Shown: positions 36,732 to 46,060, counted from the first letter of the stretch. The stretch is 64,000 bases of DNA from Symploca sp. SIO1C2 (GCA_010672925.1 JAAHFP010000001.1:308604-372603), one strand, 5' to 3'. Notes: generated by a model not told the origin, from the sequence alone. Translations and numbers: made by a program.

Positions 36732-36766
36732 TTAGGTGTTAGGTGTTAGGTGTTAGGTGTTAGGTG
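36732..36766. repeat. TTAGGTG heptamer array between the two cyclase genes
   Basis: Five units of TTAGGTG lie directly upstream of the CHASE2 cyclase start. The same heptamer occurs at about 50516-50550 and, in the reverse sense, at about 62880-62930. Confidence 0.85.
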
Positions 36767-36889
36767 GATGGTTTTTTGAGTACCCCTAGATTGTGCTTTC
36801 ATTCGTCAAACATTCAATGTAGGGTCGGATGCACCAATTACTGTATCTTCGTAGCAAATTCTTGAACACCTGACACCATTTAACCTTAC

Positions 36890-38314
36890 CTAACACCTAA
36901 TACCTTTTCTCTGGGTTAACAGATAAGTAGTCATCTCTCCTTTGCCTTTAACCTGAATCTTACCCCGCTCTTCAAACTGATATTGAGATTGTAAATGCTT
37001 ATAAGTGGATTCAGTAACCTGGATGCAATCAGGAATTCCGTGAGACTCCATGCGGCTGGCAGTATTCACCGCATCTCCCCAGAGGTCGTAAATAAACTTT
37101 TTCGTACCAATTACCCCCGCCACCACCGGACCAGTATTAATACCAATGCGGATGCTCAGGTTAGCTTGGTGTTTAGCATTAAAGTGGGCGACTTCCTGCT
37201 GCATGTCCAAAGCCATTTCAGCAATTGCTTCAGCATGATCCTGCCTCGGCATAGGAAGACCACTAGCCACCATATAGGCATCTCCAATAGTTTTAATTTT
37301 TTCTAAGCCATGTTCCTCACTAAGTTGGTCAAATCCTGTAAAAATTTCGTTAAGTAACGTAACAATTTCTTGGGGAGAAATCTTTTCCGAGAGCTTGGTA
37401 AAGCCAACGATATCGGCAAACAGAATTGTTACCTCAGTAAAACCATCAGCAATGTTGCTCTTACCCTCTTTTAGTTGCTTGGCAATGGGCTCTGGTAAAA
37501 TATTGAGCAACAAGCGGTCAGACTTTTCCTGTTCCGCCCGAACTTTATTTTCGGCTCGCTTACGTTCGGTAATTTCCCATGAAACCCGTTTAAACATCAA
37601 ATTAAACGCTTGTAAAACTTCTCCTAACTCATCCCGGCGCTGCACAGACATAGCGTAAAAGTTAGGATGCTGTTGGCCATTATTATTCAGGGTTTCCCCT
37701 ACTGCCATCAGGTCATCCCGGAGTCGTAAAATCGGGTAAATAACCGTAACACCCAACACAATCATGGTGGTCGCAGTCACAAAAACAGAGATAATTAAAA
37801 CTAGACCAGCTATACTGATAATATATCGGTTCAATTGAGGTTGAATTTCTGAGGCGTCATGACGAATAACAATAATTTTTTCCACTCCTTGTTTATGAGT
37901 TGACCAAGCAACGTCATAGCGATTACCAACTAACCGACGCCTACATAGTTGGCAATCTTTAATATTCTCAATCTCCGATATTTCAATAGCAGGAAATTCA
38001 CCTTCCATAAGCAAAGATTGTCCATCTGGTTTGTAAATTGCTACTCCTTTAATTACCGGCTCACTAATAATATTTTTCAATTTTCTAGTGAGTTCTACCT
38101 CCGACATACTCTCGTCATGCCAGCGTGTTGAAGAGTTGACTACTGCTTCAGAAACTTCTTCTAAATCATTAAGTAAATCCTGTTTTTCTTTATAGTATGA
38201 AGGAACTAAAATAATTGCTTCAATAACAACAAGGCTAGCAAATATCCAAAGAGTAATATTTCGAGATAAACGAGCTTGAAATGAATCAAATAACTTTAAA
38301 ATAGGAGATGACAT
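36890..38314 (-). CDS. membrane-bound HAMP adenylate cyclase
   Basis: A 474-residue protein with a first membrane helix (about 20-40), an outside sensor region of about 120 residues holding CQLCRRR, a second helix (about 165-192), a HAMP linker and a class III cyclase domain (about 290-470). Metal-binding aspartates are D301 (ILFADIVGFT) and D345 (TIGDAYM). K341 and the D of YDLWGDAVN are the residue pair that select ATP over GTP, so the product should be cAMP. The CxxC in the sensor region may be redox-active or bind a metal; that is inference. It probably precedes the CHASE2 cyclase in one transcript or is a tandem paralogue. Confidence 0.9.
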   Translation of the reverse strand: MSSPILKLFDSFQARLSRNITLWIFASLVVIEAIILVPSYYKEKQDLLNDLEEVSEAVVNSSTRWHDESMSEVELTRKLKNIISEPVIKGVAIYKPDGQSLLMEGEFPAIEISEIENIKDCQLCRRRLVGNRYDVAWSTHKQGVEKIIVIRHDASEIQPQLNRYIISIAGLVLIISVFVTATTMIVLGVTVIYPILRLRDDLMAVGETLNNNGQQHPNFYAMSVQRRDELGEVLQAFNLMFKRVSWEITERKRAENKVRAEQEKSDRLLLNILPEPIAKQLKEGKSNIADGFTEVTILFADIVGFTKLSEKISPQEIVTLLNEIFTGFDQLSEEHGLEKIKTIGDAYMVASGLPMPRQDHAEAIAEMALDMQQEVAHFNAKHQANLSIRIGINTGPVVAGVIGTKKFIYDLWGDAVNTASRMESHGIPDCIQVTESTYKHLQSQYQFEERGKIQVKGKGEMTTYLLTQRKGIRC

Positions 38315-38392
38315 TAGATTTTGTTTACACAGATATAATTAATCACGGTGTAGAATAAATATTGAGTTGGTAATGTCACCCTAGGGAAATTA

Positions 38393-38462
38393 AGAATGTA
38401 GAATGTAGAATGTAGAATTTAAAATCAATCATTCTTAATTCTTAATTCTTAATTCTACATTC
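38393..38462. repeat. GAATGTA and TTCTTAA heptamer arrays
   Basis: Two heptamer arrays stand between the divergent cyclase and rlmN genes, one of about four units of AGAATGT and one of about four units of TTCTTAA. Confidence 0.75.
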
Positions 38463-38508
38463 CTCATTGTTGTCTACAATACTGAAAATTACCTTAAAAT
38501 CATCTCTC

Positions 38509-39597
38509 ATGTCTGCTACTTCCCATCTGGATCGGATTCCTTCGGAAAGCACTAGTCATTCAGACCAATCCCTGACAACATCAATCCCACCCCTGTTGGG
38601 AGCTTCCTTGGCTCAATTAACTCAATGGGTTCAACAGCAAGGACAACCGGCTTATCGAGGACGTCAGTTACATAGTTGGATTTATCAAAAAGGTGCACGA
38701 TCTTTGAAGGAAATTTCCGTTTTGCCTAAACAGTGGCGGGAAGCGGTGGCAGATGTGTCCCTTGGTCGTTCCAGTCTACACTATCGTTTAGAAGCAGCAG
38801 ATGGTACGGTAAAGTACCTATTGCGGTTGGCAGATGATCAGATTATCGAAACTGTAGGAATACCGACAGCTAAACGTCTTACTGTATGTGTATCTTCCCA
38901 AGTTGGTTGTCCGATGGCTTGTGATTTCTGTGCTACTGGTAAGGGGGGATTTACCCGCAATCTAGCACATCATGAAATTGTTGATCAGGTGTTGACGGTT
39001 CAGGAAGATTTTGGACAGCGGGTAAGTAATGTAGTATTTATGGGTATGGGAGAGCCTTTGCTGAATCTAGATGCTGTTGTCAGAGCAGTGAAATCCATTA
39101 ATCAAGATGTGGGAATTGGTATGCGATCGCTTACTATTTCCACTGTAGGCGTCCCTCATCGGATCCGCCAACTTGCGGAACATCAGCTGCAAGCTACCTT
39201 TGCTATCAGTCTCCATGCCTCGAATCAAAAGCTACGAGAACAACTAATCCCTAGTGCTAAACATTATTCCCTAAAAGCTTTGTTAGCCGATTGCCGGGAA
39301 TATGTCCAATTAACGAATCGTCGGGTAACCTTTGAGTATATCCTTCTGGCTGGATTAAATGATTTGCCAGAACATGCTCTTGAATTAGCCAAACATTTGC
39401 GGGGTTTCCAGAGTCATGTTAATCTCATCCCCTACAATCCCATTAGTGAAGTAGACTATCAGCGTCCTAGTTCTCAGCGGATTCAAGCTTTTGTCGATGC
39501 CTTAAAGCAACATAATATTGCTGTTAGTGTACGTCGTTCTCGTGGTTTGGAAAAAGATGCAGCTTGTGGACAATTAAGATCTTCTCTTGGTGTTTAA
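38509..39597 (+). CDS. rlmN: dual-specificity RNA methyltransferase RlmN
   Basis: A 362-residue radical-SAM enzyme that methylates C2 of A2503 in 23S rRNA and A37 in some tRNAs. The iron-sulphur cysteines are C134, C138 and C141 ([11 protein letters not shown]). [14 protein letters not shown] and ISLHASNQ follow in the expected order, and the C-terminal catalytic cysteine lies in KDAACGQL. I choose the ATG at 38509 (MSATSHLDR); the in-frame TTG at 38467 lies next to a heptamer array and adds residues not seen in the family. Confidence 0.93.
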   Translation: MSATSHLDRIPSESTSHSDQSLTTSIPPLLGASLAQLTQWVQQQGQPAYRGRQLHSWIYQKGARSLKEISVLPKQWREAVADVSLGRSSLHYRLEAADGTVKYLLRLADDQIIETVGIPTAKRLTVCVSSQVGCPMACDFCATGKGGFTRNLAHHEIVDQVLTVQEDFGQRVSNVVFMGMGEPLLNLDAVVRAVKSINQDVGIGMRSLTISTVGVPHRIRQLAEHQLQATFAISLHASNQKLREQLIPSAKHYSLKALLADCREYVQLTNRRVTFEYILLAGLNDLPEHALELAKHLRGFQSHVNLIPYNPISEVDYQRPSSQRIQAFVDALKQHNIAVSVRRSRGLEKDAACGQLRSSLGV

Positions 39598-39909
39598 CTT
39601 TTAAGAAATAGGGCTTGAAATTTTAGATTTTAGATTTTAGATTTTAGATTCAATAAATCTAAACCCATGTCTATTAAAAAACAAGGCAACAGCTCATCTG
39701 GCAACAGGCAACGGGCAAAGAAAGGAATAAGGGAAGAGGGTTTTGCTTGTTTTAGTGCTGAAATTGATTGTTTTCACTTACGTTATTGAGTATTTTTGTA
39801 CTGGTGAAATTAGAACCTTAGAGCCTTGGAACCTTCTTTCCTTCTGCCTTCTGCCCTCTGCCTTCTGCCTTGTTTCTTAAAAGTTTAACCCCGATTTAAA
39901 ATCATAACT

Positions 39910-39929
39910 GACTTGTACCCGACTTGTAC
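39910..39929 (+). promoter_or_regulatory. paired direct repeat GACTTGTAC
   Basis: GACTTGTAC occurs at 39910-39918 and 39921-39929, exactly 11 bp apart (one helical turn), about 65 bp upstream of the HTH-AAA_35 gene. Such spacing suits two regulator molecules on one face of DNA. Confidence 0.4.
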
Positions 39930-39967
39930 TTAAGTTGGCCTCTCTAGCGGTAAAAGAGGGGTATTTT

Positions 39968-39991
39968 AGTAGTAGCTTTGGCAATACTACT
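39968..39991 (+). promoter_or_regulatory. inverted repeat abutting the HTH-AAA_35 start codon
   Basis: AGTAGTA (39968-39974) and TACTACT (39985-39991) flank a 10-bp loop, and the ATG follows after one base. A hairpin here would cover the ribosome entry site; alternatively it is an operator. Confidence 0.4.
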
Positions 39992-39992
39992 C

Positions 39993-41348
39993 ATGTCCCG
40001 TTCCCTCAGAGTCCACACAGATTATATCCCAAAAGTCAAGTCAGCCCTTAGGCGCAATGGTTATCCTCGTCAGAAAGATTTAGCTGAGGAGTTATGGATA
40101 TCTCTATCAACTCTCAATAACTACCTTAATGGTAGAGCTGTAGATGTCCTGAATTTTCAAGAAATTAGTCAGCGATTGGGACAAGACTGGCAAGAGATTG
40201 CTGTTTTTGAGGATAATAATAGCAACAGTGAAGATAAGGAAAGCTTAGCATGTTTCTCCAATAAACCCGGTTGCTTAACTGAGGCTTCAGAAGCAGACTC
40301 TTTCCTCTATATAGAACGTCCTCCCATTGAACAATCCTGCTATGAAGCCCTTTTACGTTCTACTGCGCTCCTCCGGGTTAAAGCCCCGACGCTGATGGGG
40401 AAGACTTTACTGATGTCTAGAGTATTGGATAGGGTTGCTCAGCAGGGGTATCAAACTGTGTACTTGAACTTGCATCTTGCTAACCACGATGAGCTTGCTA
40501 ATATTAACTCTTTGCTCCAATGGTTTGGCTTATGTGTGAGTGAAAGTTTAGGATTGCCCAATCGATTAGCTGATTATTGGTATGAAGGATTAGCTAACAG
40601 TAAAATGGCTTGTACCAACTACTTTGAACGGTATTTGCTACGGCAGATTAACACCCCAGTGGTGTTATGTTTAGATGAGGTTGACCGAGTTTTTCCCCAT
40701 CGTGAGGTAGCCTCGGAATTTCTGGGCATGTTACGGGCTTGGCATGAAAAAGCCAAGATGGGTAAAATCTTACAACGGCTGCGATTAGTGGTCGTTCATT
40801 CCACAGAAGTTTATATTCCCCTCAATGTCAATCAATCTCCTTTTAATGTAGGAGTGCCGATTGAGCTACCGGAGTTTACCCCAGAGCAAATTAAAGAGTT
40901 AGCCCAACGATACAAACTCGATTGTACCGCTTCTGAGGTTGAACAGTTGCAGGAGTTGGTCGGGGGACATCCTTATTTAGTTGGGGAATGTTTTAACTAT
41001 CTTAAGTTTAATGGCAGTGGTTCTTGGGAGAAAGTCTTGCAGGATGCTGCCACAGAAGCGGGGATTTATCGCAATCATTTACGACACCTGTGGCAAATGC
41101 TGCAACATCAGCCAACTTTGGTTGATGCTTTGCAGGAAGTAGTGGAGGCGAATGGTTCGATTCGTTTAGAATCTCTGTTGGCTTACAAACTGCACAGTAT
41201 GGGATTGGTGCATTTACAGGGAAATGAGGTAACTCTCCGTTGTCGGTTGTATCGGGAGTATTTTCGAGAGCGATTTCATGATATAGCGCTATGCGCAATT
41301 CAAAATTCAAAATTCAAAATTCAAAATTCAAAAATAGGCCATGATTAG
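39993..41348 (+). CDS. HTH-AAA_35 NTPase
   Basis: A 451-residue protein. Residues about 10-60 form an XRE-like helix-turn-helix (YPRQKDLAEELWISLSTLNNYLNG). An AAA_35 ATPase domain follows with a degenerate Walker A, APTLMGKTLL, and Walker B VVLCLDEVDRVF; ELPEFTPEQIKELAQRY and GGHPYLVGEC are typical. The ATG at 39993 (MSRSLRVH) matches relatives; a TTG 15 bp upstream is less likely. The last residues (IQNSKFKIQNSKIGHD) are encoded by a TTCAAAA heptamer array at 41297-41332. It lies 92 bp upstream of the AAA_35-CHAT gene on the same strand. It may bind DNA, an RNA or an alarm signal and act with the CHAT protein; that is inference. Confidence 0.82.
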   Translation: MSRSLRVHTDYIPKVKSALRRNGYPRQKDLAEELWISLSTLNNYLNGRAVDVLNFQEISQRLGQDWQEIAVFEDNNSNSEDKESLACFSNKPGCLTEASEADSFLYIERPPIEQSCYEALLRSTALLRVKAPTLMGKTLLMSRVLDRVAQQGYQTVYLNLHLANHDELANINSLLQWFGLCVSESLGLPNRLADYWYEGLANSKMACTNYFERYLLRQINTPVVLCLDEVDRVFPHREVASEFLGMLRAWHEKAKMGKILQRLRLVVVHSTEVYIPLNVNQSPFNVGVPIELPEFTPEQIKELAQRYKLDCTASEVEQLQELVGGHPYLVGECFNYLKFNGSGSWEKVLQDAATEAGIYRNHLRHLWQMLQHQPTLVDALQEVVEANGSIRLESLLAYKLHSMGLVHLQGNEVTLRCRLYREYFRERFHDIALCAIQNSKFKIQNSKIGHD

Positions 41349-41389
41349 GTTTCAGACTTCGTAGTGCGATATGAAGGAAATTTACCACA

Positions 41390-41424
41390 GAGACACAGAG
41401 AGCACAGAGAGAATTTATCCACAC
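41390..41424. repeat. ACCACAGAGACACAGAGAGC dispersed repeat before the CHAT gene
   Basis: Similar over about 35 bp to the repeat at 31278-31310 beside the STAND-WD40 gene. Confidence 0.7.
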
Positions 41425-41440
41425 TAATTGACGAAATAGT

Positions 41441-44400
41441 ATGGAGACTTACCAGGTTGGTGGCGCGTTACCGATTGATGCTGACAGTTATGTGAAGCGT
41501 CAAGCAGATGAGGAGTTGTATCGCTATTTAAAGGCGGGGGAATTTTGTTATGTTTTAAATTCTCGCCAGATGGGGAAGTCTTCTCTGAAGGTGCAAACGG
41601 TAAAACGGTTGCAACAGGAGGGTATTTGCTGTGCATCTATTGATATTACCCTACTGGGTTCCCAAGAGATTTCTCCACGGGAATGGTACGGTAGCTTGAT
41701 TAGTGGTTTGGTGTCTGAGTGGGAACTTTACGATAGGTTTGATGAATATCGTTGGTTAGCACAACACCAACATCTTTCTCCGGTGCAGTGCTTTGGTAAG
41801 TTTATCCAGGAGGTACTGTTTGTCTCTATTGCCGAACCGATTGTTATCTTTATTGATGAAATCGATAGTGTTCTACAATTAAGCTTCAAGGATGACTTTT
41901 TTGCCCTTATTCGAGCTTGTTACAACCAACGAGCAGTAAATAAAGTCTACAACCGCCTCTCTTTCGTGCTGTTGGGGGTGGCAACACCAGGGGATTTGAT
42001 TGAGGATAAAGATAGGACACCGTTTAATATTGGACGTGGGGTTGAGTTGTATGGTTTTCAACTACATGAGGTTGAACCCTTAGCTAAAGGATTGTCAGAA
42101 TATGCCAGCAATCCGCAGGTTGTTCTCCAGAAAATATTAGCTTGGACAGGAGGACAGCCGTTTCTGACCCAAAAACTGTGTAAATTGGTATGTGATGCTG
42201 GGTTTACTATACCTGCTGGCAATGAAGCTCAGTTGATTGAAAAGTTGGCGCGATCGCATATTATTTCTAACTGGGAAGCTGCTGATGAGCCAGAGCATTT
42301 GAAGACAATACGCGATCGCATTCTGGCTAATGAGCAACGAGCTGCCTATTTATTGGAATTGTATCAACAAGTGTGGCAGCAGGAGGAGGTGGTTGCTAAT
42401 AACAGTTTTGAAGAAGGGAAGTTACAGTTATCTGGGTTAGTGGTAAAGCAGAGAGTAGGAAGCTTTCCAGCTCTTAAAGTTTACAACCGCATCTACTATG
42501 AAGTCTTTAATCAGGACTGGATTGAGCAAGAATTAGCTGCATTGCGCCCTTATTCAGAAGCGTTTAGGGCTTGGGTTGCTTCCGGTTGTGAGGATGAGTC
42601 ACGGTTGTTGCGAGGTAAAACTCTGCGGAATGCTCAAGCTTGGGCGAAGGGTAAGAATTTAAGTTACCAGGATCAGCAGTTTTTAGCAGCTAGTGAGAAG
42701 AAGGTTATTGAGGAGCAAATTCGAGATGCGGAATTGGAGAGGGAGAGGAAGGATCGGGAGGCCATAGAGAAGAGAAATTGGGTATTGACTGAAGCAAATC
42801 GAAAAGCTCAACGGCGGATACAGATAGGTGGAGTGGTGCTAATTGTTGCTGTATTGGGAGCAGTTGTTTCCGGAGTATTGGCAGGAAACAAGGTACTGGA
42901 AGCTAATTCTCAGGTTCAAGAAGCCAATTCTAAAGCTAAGGAAGCTAATTCTAAGTTTCAGGAAGCCAACACCAAGGTTAAGGAAGCCAGTACCAAGGTT
43001 GAGAAAGCTAACTATGAATTATCCCAAACACAGCAAAAAGTATTTGAAGAACAGAAGAAAGCTCAACAAGCACAAAACGATTTAGCCTTAGTTCAAGGCG
43101 AGAGAGAAAATATAGAACAAAGAGTACAGGATTTAGAACAACAGCACATAAATAAGTCCGAAGCATTAAATCTAGCCAACAGCGAACTGCTTGCTCTAGA
43201 ACAACAACAAAAACAGATTCAAATAAAGGCCAACGCAGCAGAGGACAGAGAACTAAAAGCAACACAAGCAATCCAAAAAATTAACAATAAGCTGGTATCG
43301 TCTACAGAGAAACTAGACAAAGCACAGCAAAATGCTCAAGCTGCTAATCAAAGAGTTGAGCTTGCTGAACAAAGAGTTCAGCAAGCTAATCAGGAAGTTG
43401 ATTCCGCCAAAATAGAGCTAGATCAAGCCAAGCAAGAAGTTCAAAATGTCTCGCTATTATCTGAACTAGCTGGAGAACTTCACAGAGAAGATAAGCTCCC
43501 TGAGGCAGAAAGAGCATGGCAACAGGCTGCTCTGTCCTTTGAGATGCAAGACTATGAACTAAAACAAGCCATGCTGTTGAGTAATATTTCCATTGCTTAT
43601 CAGCAACTTGAGAGGTTTGACGAGGCAACAAAGGTAATCTCAGAGAGTTTAAACAAATTAGCCAATGCAGATACGAAAAATTCTCCAGACGACTCAGTTA
43701 TTCTTGCTCAAGCTTTAAATACAAAAGGTCATTTACTGGCAGAGGAAGGAGATACTCCAGGCTCACTGTCTGCTCATACTCAAGCGTTTGATATTCTCCA
43801 GTCTTTTGAAGGTAATGTTACGGCACTAAATCCAGCCATACAAATTTCTTTTAGAGAAATCGTCGAGAATGTTTATCAAGGGTTTATCGGTTCACTGTTG
43901 GATTCAAAAGGAACTGACTATAACCAGCAAAATTTCATAAAAGTTCGTCAGGTTGTTGAATCCCTCTATTTGACTGAACTTAACAATTTTCACAAGATAG
44001 AGCTTTTGGATACAAATTTAGTAAGGATTGACCAGATTGATTCACAAGCAGCAGTAATCTACCCTATTATTCTACCAGACCGCTTGGAAGTAATTCTTCA
44101 TTTAGCCGGTCAACCACTACACTACTATTCAACAATTATATCTAACAACAAACTGCATAATTTGCTGGGTAATCTTAAGAATAGTTTACCGAGGAGGGAT
44201 ACGAGTTCTATTCTGCAAGAAGCAGAATCACTTTATGAATTGCTTATTAAACCAGCTGAAGCTGAATTAGCTAAAAGCAGAGTCAAGACCCTAGTATTTG
44301 TATCAAATAGTCCTCTGGGAAATATTCCCATGGCAGCTCTCTATGACGGTGAACAGTTTTTAGTAGAAAAATATGCGATCGCTTCCATCCCTGCTTTACA

Positions 44401-45049
44401 AATATTAGAGCCTCAGCCTCAGGTACAAAGACCTTTAAGAGCTTTAATTGCTGGAATTTCTGAAAGTAGGACTCACCTAGGTGACTCTTATTCTCCATTA
44501 CCTGGTGTTGCATTGGAGGTAGAACAAATTAGCTCAATGATACCTAGTTTAGTTCTACTCAATCAGAGCTTCACTAGTACAGCTCTGGAAAATGCGCTTA
44601 ATTCTTCTTACTTCCCTATAGTTCACTTGGCAAGTCATGGAAATTTTGTAGGTTCTAATACAAATGACTCATATATACTTGCTTGGGATAAAAAAATTAA
44701 AGCCAAGGAATTTGAGCAGCTACTGCGTCCAAGGAAACACGACAAATTTAACCCTATTGAATTACTCGTTCTCAGTACTTGTAATACCGCTGAAGGGGAT
44801 GGTCAAATACCTTTTGGATTAGCAGGATTAGCATTAAAGTCTAAAGTACGCAGTATTCTTAGCACTTTAACAGATGTTAACGACCAAGGTACTACTGAGT
44901 TGATAGTTCAGTTTTACCAAGAATTCACTCAACTAAACGTTACCAAAGCTGAAGCCCTCCGTCGTGCTCAGTTAACTGCTCTCACTTCTATAAATTATCA
45001 AAATCCCAGTCACTGGGCATCTTTTATTCTAATAGGAGACTGGCGGTAA
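41441..45049 (+). CDS. AAA_35-coiled coil-TPR-CHAT caspase-like protease
   Basis: A 1202-residue protein. Residues 1-330 are an AAA_35 NTPase (SRQMGKSS near 43-50, FIDEIDSVL near 130). One membrane helix lies at about 463-483. A long coiled coil (about 485-680) begins with heptad-like repeats ([12 protein letters not shown]). TPR-like helices lie at about 690-800. A CHAT protease domain ends the protein (about 850-1202), with H1066 (HLASHG) and C1114 (LSTCNTA) forming the caspase-like His-Cys dyad. CHAT proteases cut partner proteins when activated. The architecture (NTPase switch, oligomer-forming stalk, protease) recalls apoptosome or inflammasome proteins. It follows the HTH-AAA_35 gene by 92 bp. 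The target is unknown. Confidence 0.87.
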   Translation: METYQVGGALPIDADSYVKRQADEELYRYLKAGEFCYVLNSRQMGKSSLKVQTVKRLQQEGICCASIDITLLGSQEISPREWYGSLISGLVSEWELYDRFDEYRWLAQHQHLSPVQCFGKFIQEVLFVSIAEPIVIFIDEIDSVLQLSFKDDFFALIRACYNQRAVNKVYNRLSFVLLGVATPGDLIEDKDRTPFNIGRGVELYGFQLHEVEPLAKGLSEYASNPQVVLQKILAWTGGQPFLTQKLCKLVCDAGFTIPAGNEAQLIEKLARSHIISNWEAADEPEHLKTIRDRILANEQRAAYLLELYQQVWQQEEVVANNSFEEGKLQLSGLVVKQRVGSFPALKVYNRIYYEVFNQDWIEQELAALRPYSEAFRAWVASGCEDESRLLRGKTLRNAQAWAKGKNLSYQDQQFLAASEKKVIEEQIRDAELERERKDREAIEKRNWVLTEANRKAQRRIQIGGVVLIVAVLGAVVSGVLAGNKVLEANSQVQEANSKAKEANSKFQEANTKVKEASTKVEKANYELSQTQQKVFEEQKKAQQAQNDLALVQGERENIEQRVQDLEQQHINKSEALNLANSELLALEQQQKQIQIKANAAEDRELKATQAIQKINNKLVSSTEKLDKAQQNAQAANQRVELAEQRVQQANQEVDSAKIELDQAKQEVQNVSLLSELAGELHREDKLPEAERAWQQAALSFEMQDYELKQAMLLSNISIAYQQLERFDEATKVISESLNKLANADTKNSPDDSVILAQALNTKGHLLAEEGDTPGSLSAHTQAFDILQSFEGNVTALNPAIQISFREIVENVYQGFIGSLLDSKGTDYNQQNFIKVRQVVESLYLTELNNFHKIELLDTNLVRIDQIDSQAAVIYPIILPDRLEVILHLAGQPLHYYSTIISNNKLHNLLGNLKNSLPRRDTSSILQEAESLYELLIKPAEAELAKSRVKTLVFVSNSPLGNIPMAALYDGEQFLVEKYAIASIPALQILEPQPQVQRPLRALIAGISESRTHLGDSYSPLPGVALEVEQISSMIPSLVLLNQSFTSTALENALNSSYFPIVHLASHGNFVGSNTNDSYILAWDKKIKAKEFEQLLRPRKHDKFNPIELLVLSTCNTAEGDGQIPFGLAGLALKSKVRSILSTLTDVNDQGTTELIVQFYQEFTQLNVTKAEALRRAQLTALTSINYQNPSHWASFILIGDWR

Positions 45050-45069
45050 AGGGTTATAGCGTAGAATGT

Positions 45070-45314
45070 AGGGGTGCACCGACGTGCGTTGGTGTCAACT
45101 TAAGCCTAGACATAACTGACTCACTGGATTGCCTAACTCACCTTGGATTCAAATCCAAGGCTAATAGCTTAAGTCCATTAAAATGGACTAAATTCTTCGG
45201 TTTTACTTTAAGTTTAGTCATCTTTAGATGACTTGAGCTATTAGCCTGGAACTTAAGTTCCAGGTGGGGTAAGGGTTTCACCTTAAATTGGCACCAATGA
45301 CCGATGTGCGCCCT
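45070..45314. repeat. modular palindrome element, copy B (inverted)
   Basis: A 245-bp element in reverse orientation to copy A. Hairpins in order: CCTTGGATTCAAATCCAAGG (45141-45160), AGTCCATTAAAATGGACT (45172-45189), AGTCATCTTTAGATGACT (45216-45233) and CCTGGAACTTAAGTTCCAGG (45245-45264). The loop bases of the first three are the exact complements of those in copy A. The fourth hairpin has a different arm sequence from its counterpart but is again a perfect palindrome. Terminal repeats are TTGGTGTCAACTTAAG and CTTAAATTGGCACCAAT. It starts 21 bp after the CHAT gene stop. Confidence 0.85.
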
Positions 45315-45335
45315 AAACCAGACGTCACAGAAGCT

Positions 45336-45699
45336 ATGAGCAGCAAGTCTACTGAGATTAAAGATATTGAAGAAATTGCTCAACAAGCTCACTTAGGAGC
45401 AGATATTTCTGAGCATTTCACCGGTAATTTTCAAGCAAAGCAACAGATTAATAGGGAGCATCTCACCTTTGTAAATCGTCTATCTGGATAACAGAATATA
45501 AAGGGTTAAAACTCCTCACCATTGGTATTTGTGCAAAACTGAGATGCTCCAGATTAATATTGCCTTGCTATTAGAGTTACTACAAAGTATTGATACAGAA
45601 TGTCAGCGAGAAAATCTTGATCGTCAAGATTGGATTAAATTAGTCTGCGCTGAGAAAATTAGTGAGATTCAAGCCAGTATAATATCAAAAACTGTTTAA
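45336..45699 (+). pseudogene. BrnA/CopG-like antitoxin gene broken by a 97-bp MITE
   Basis: The left part reads MSSKSTEIKDIEEIAQQA then DISEHFTGNFQAKQQIN. The right part, in another frame, reads IALLLELLQSIDTECQRENL then DRQDWIKLVCAEKISEIQAS. The two join in one frame if the MITE and one copy of the 9-bp target duplication AGATTAATA are removed. The restored protein of about 85 residues has the K-Q-x-I-N-I-x-L-x-L-L-x-x-I-D ribbon-helix-helix pattern of BrnA/CopG antitoxins. The insertion (106 bp in all) shifts the frame and brings a stop at 45489-45491. No toxin gene is recognisable beside it; copy B of the palindrome element occupies the upstream side. Confidence 0.75.
45454..45550. mobile_element. 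97-bp MITE with target site duplication
   Basis: Terminal inverted repeats GGGAGCATCTCA and TGAGATGCTCC bound the element. AGATTAATA stands on both sides (45445-45453 and 45551-45559). It has no coding capacity and must be moved by a transposase encoded elsewhere. Confidence 0.82.
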
Positions 45700-45779
45700 T
45701 TATGGCGCGGTTGCCTTCTCTACGAGAGGCTACGCCAACGACACCAGCGAAGCTGATCGCTATCATTACAAATTTTACG

Positions 45780-45835
45780 GTAGGGGCGTATTGCATACGC
45801 CCAAATTGCTGCCACTGGCAAGATGCTAGTTCCAC
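45780..45835. repeat. two hairpin repeats
   Basis: GGGCGTATTGCATACGCCC (45784-45802) is followed by ACTGGCAAGATGCTAGT (45814-45830), an inverted copy of the hairpin found after the Rpn genes near 23.5 and 24.7 kb. Confidence 0.75.
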
Positions 45836-45850
45836 AAAGGATATTGCTTG

Positions 45851-46060
45851 CTACTCAAAAGATAGTTTACGTTTGCTTACAACACAATCTTGAAGGTATA
45901 AAATGATTAACTCTTGGCAAGACATACCTTTTTCTTGAGCTATTGCCTCAAAATATTCAATGACATCTATCCCCAAAGGTAAAGTTACTTGTTGTTTCAG
46001 TTGTTTAGCAAAGGGATTAGGACGGCTGTTCATTGTAGAAAGCTCGTATTCCTGTTTCAT
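45851..46060 (-). CDS. BrnA-like antitoxin (orphan)
   Basis: A 69-residue protein, MKQEYELSTMNSRPNPFAKQ followed by a ribbon-helix-helix pattern (QVTLPLGIDVIEYFEAIAQE) and YLQDCVVSKRKL. This matches small antitoxins of the BrnA/CopG class that bind DNA as dimers and silence a BrnT-type RNase. I use the ATG at 46060 because AAGGA lies about 8 bp upstream; an in-frame ATG at 46108 would add 16 residues. No BrnT gene is visible upstream, where one is expected. Confidence 0.78.
   Translation of the reverse strand: MKQEYELSTMNSRPNPFAKQLKQQVTLPLGIDVIEYFEAIAQEKGMSCQELIILYLQDCVVSKRKLSFE

Larger units (their letters stand above)
39598..39992. other. 395-bp intergenic region with repeats and possible operators
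   Basis: It holds TTTTAGA heptamers at 39619-39650 and a CTTCTGC array at about 39836-39871. The remainder is the promoter region of the HTH-AAA gene, annotated separately. No gene is seen. Confidence 0.65.

Noticed and set aside
45288-45491. Intact 67-residue plus-strand gene
   Set aside because: Its first codons lie in the palindrome element and its last 12 in the MITE; it is the left fragment of the broken antitoxin gene.
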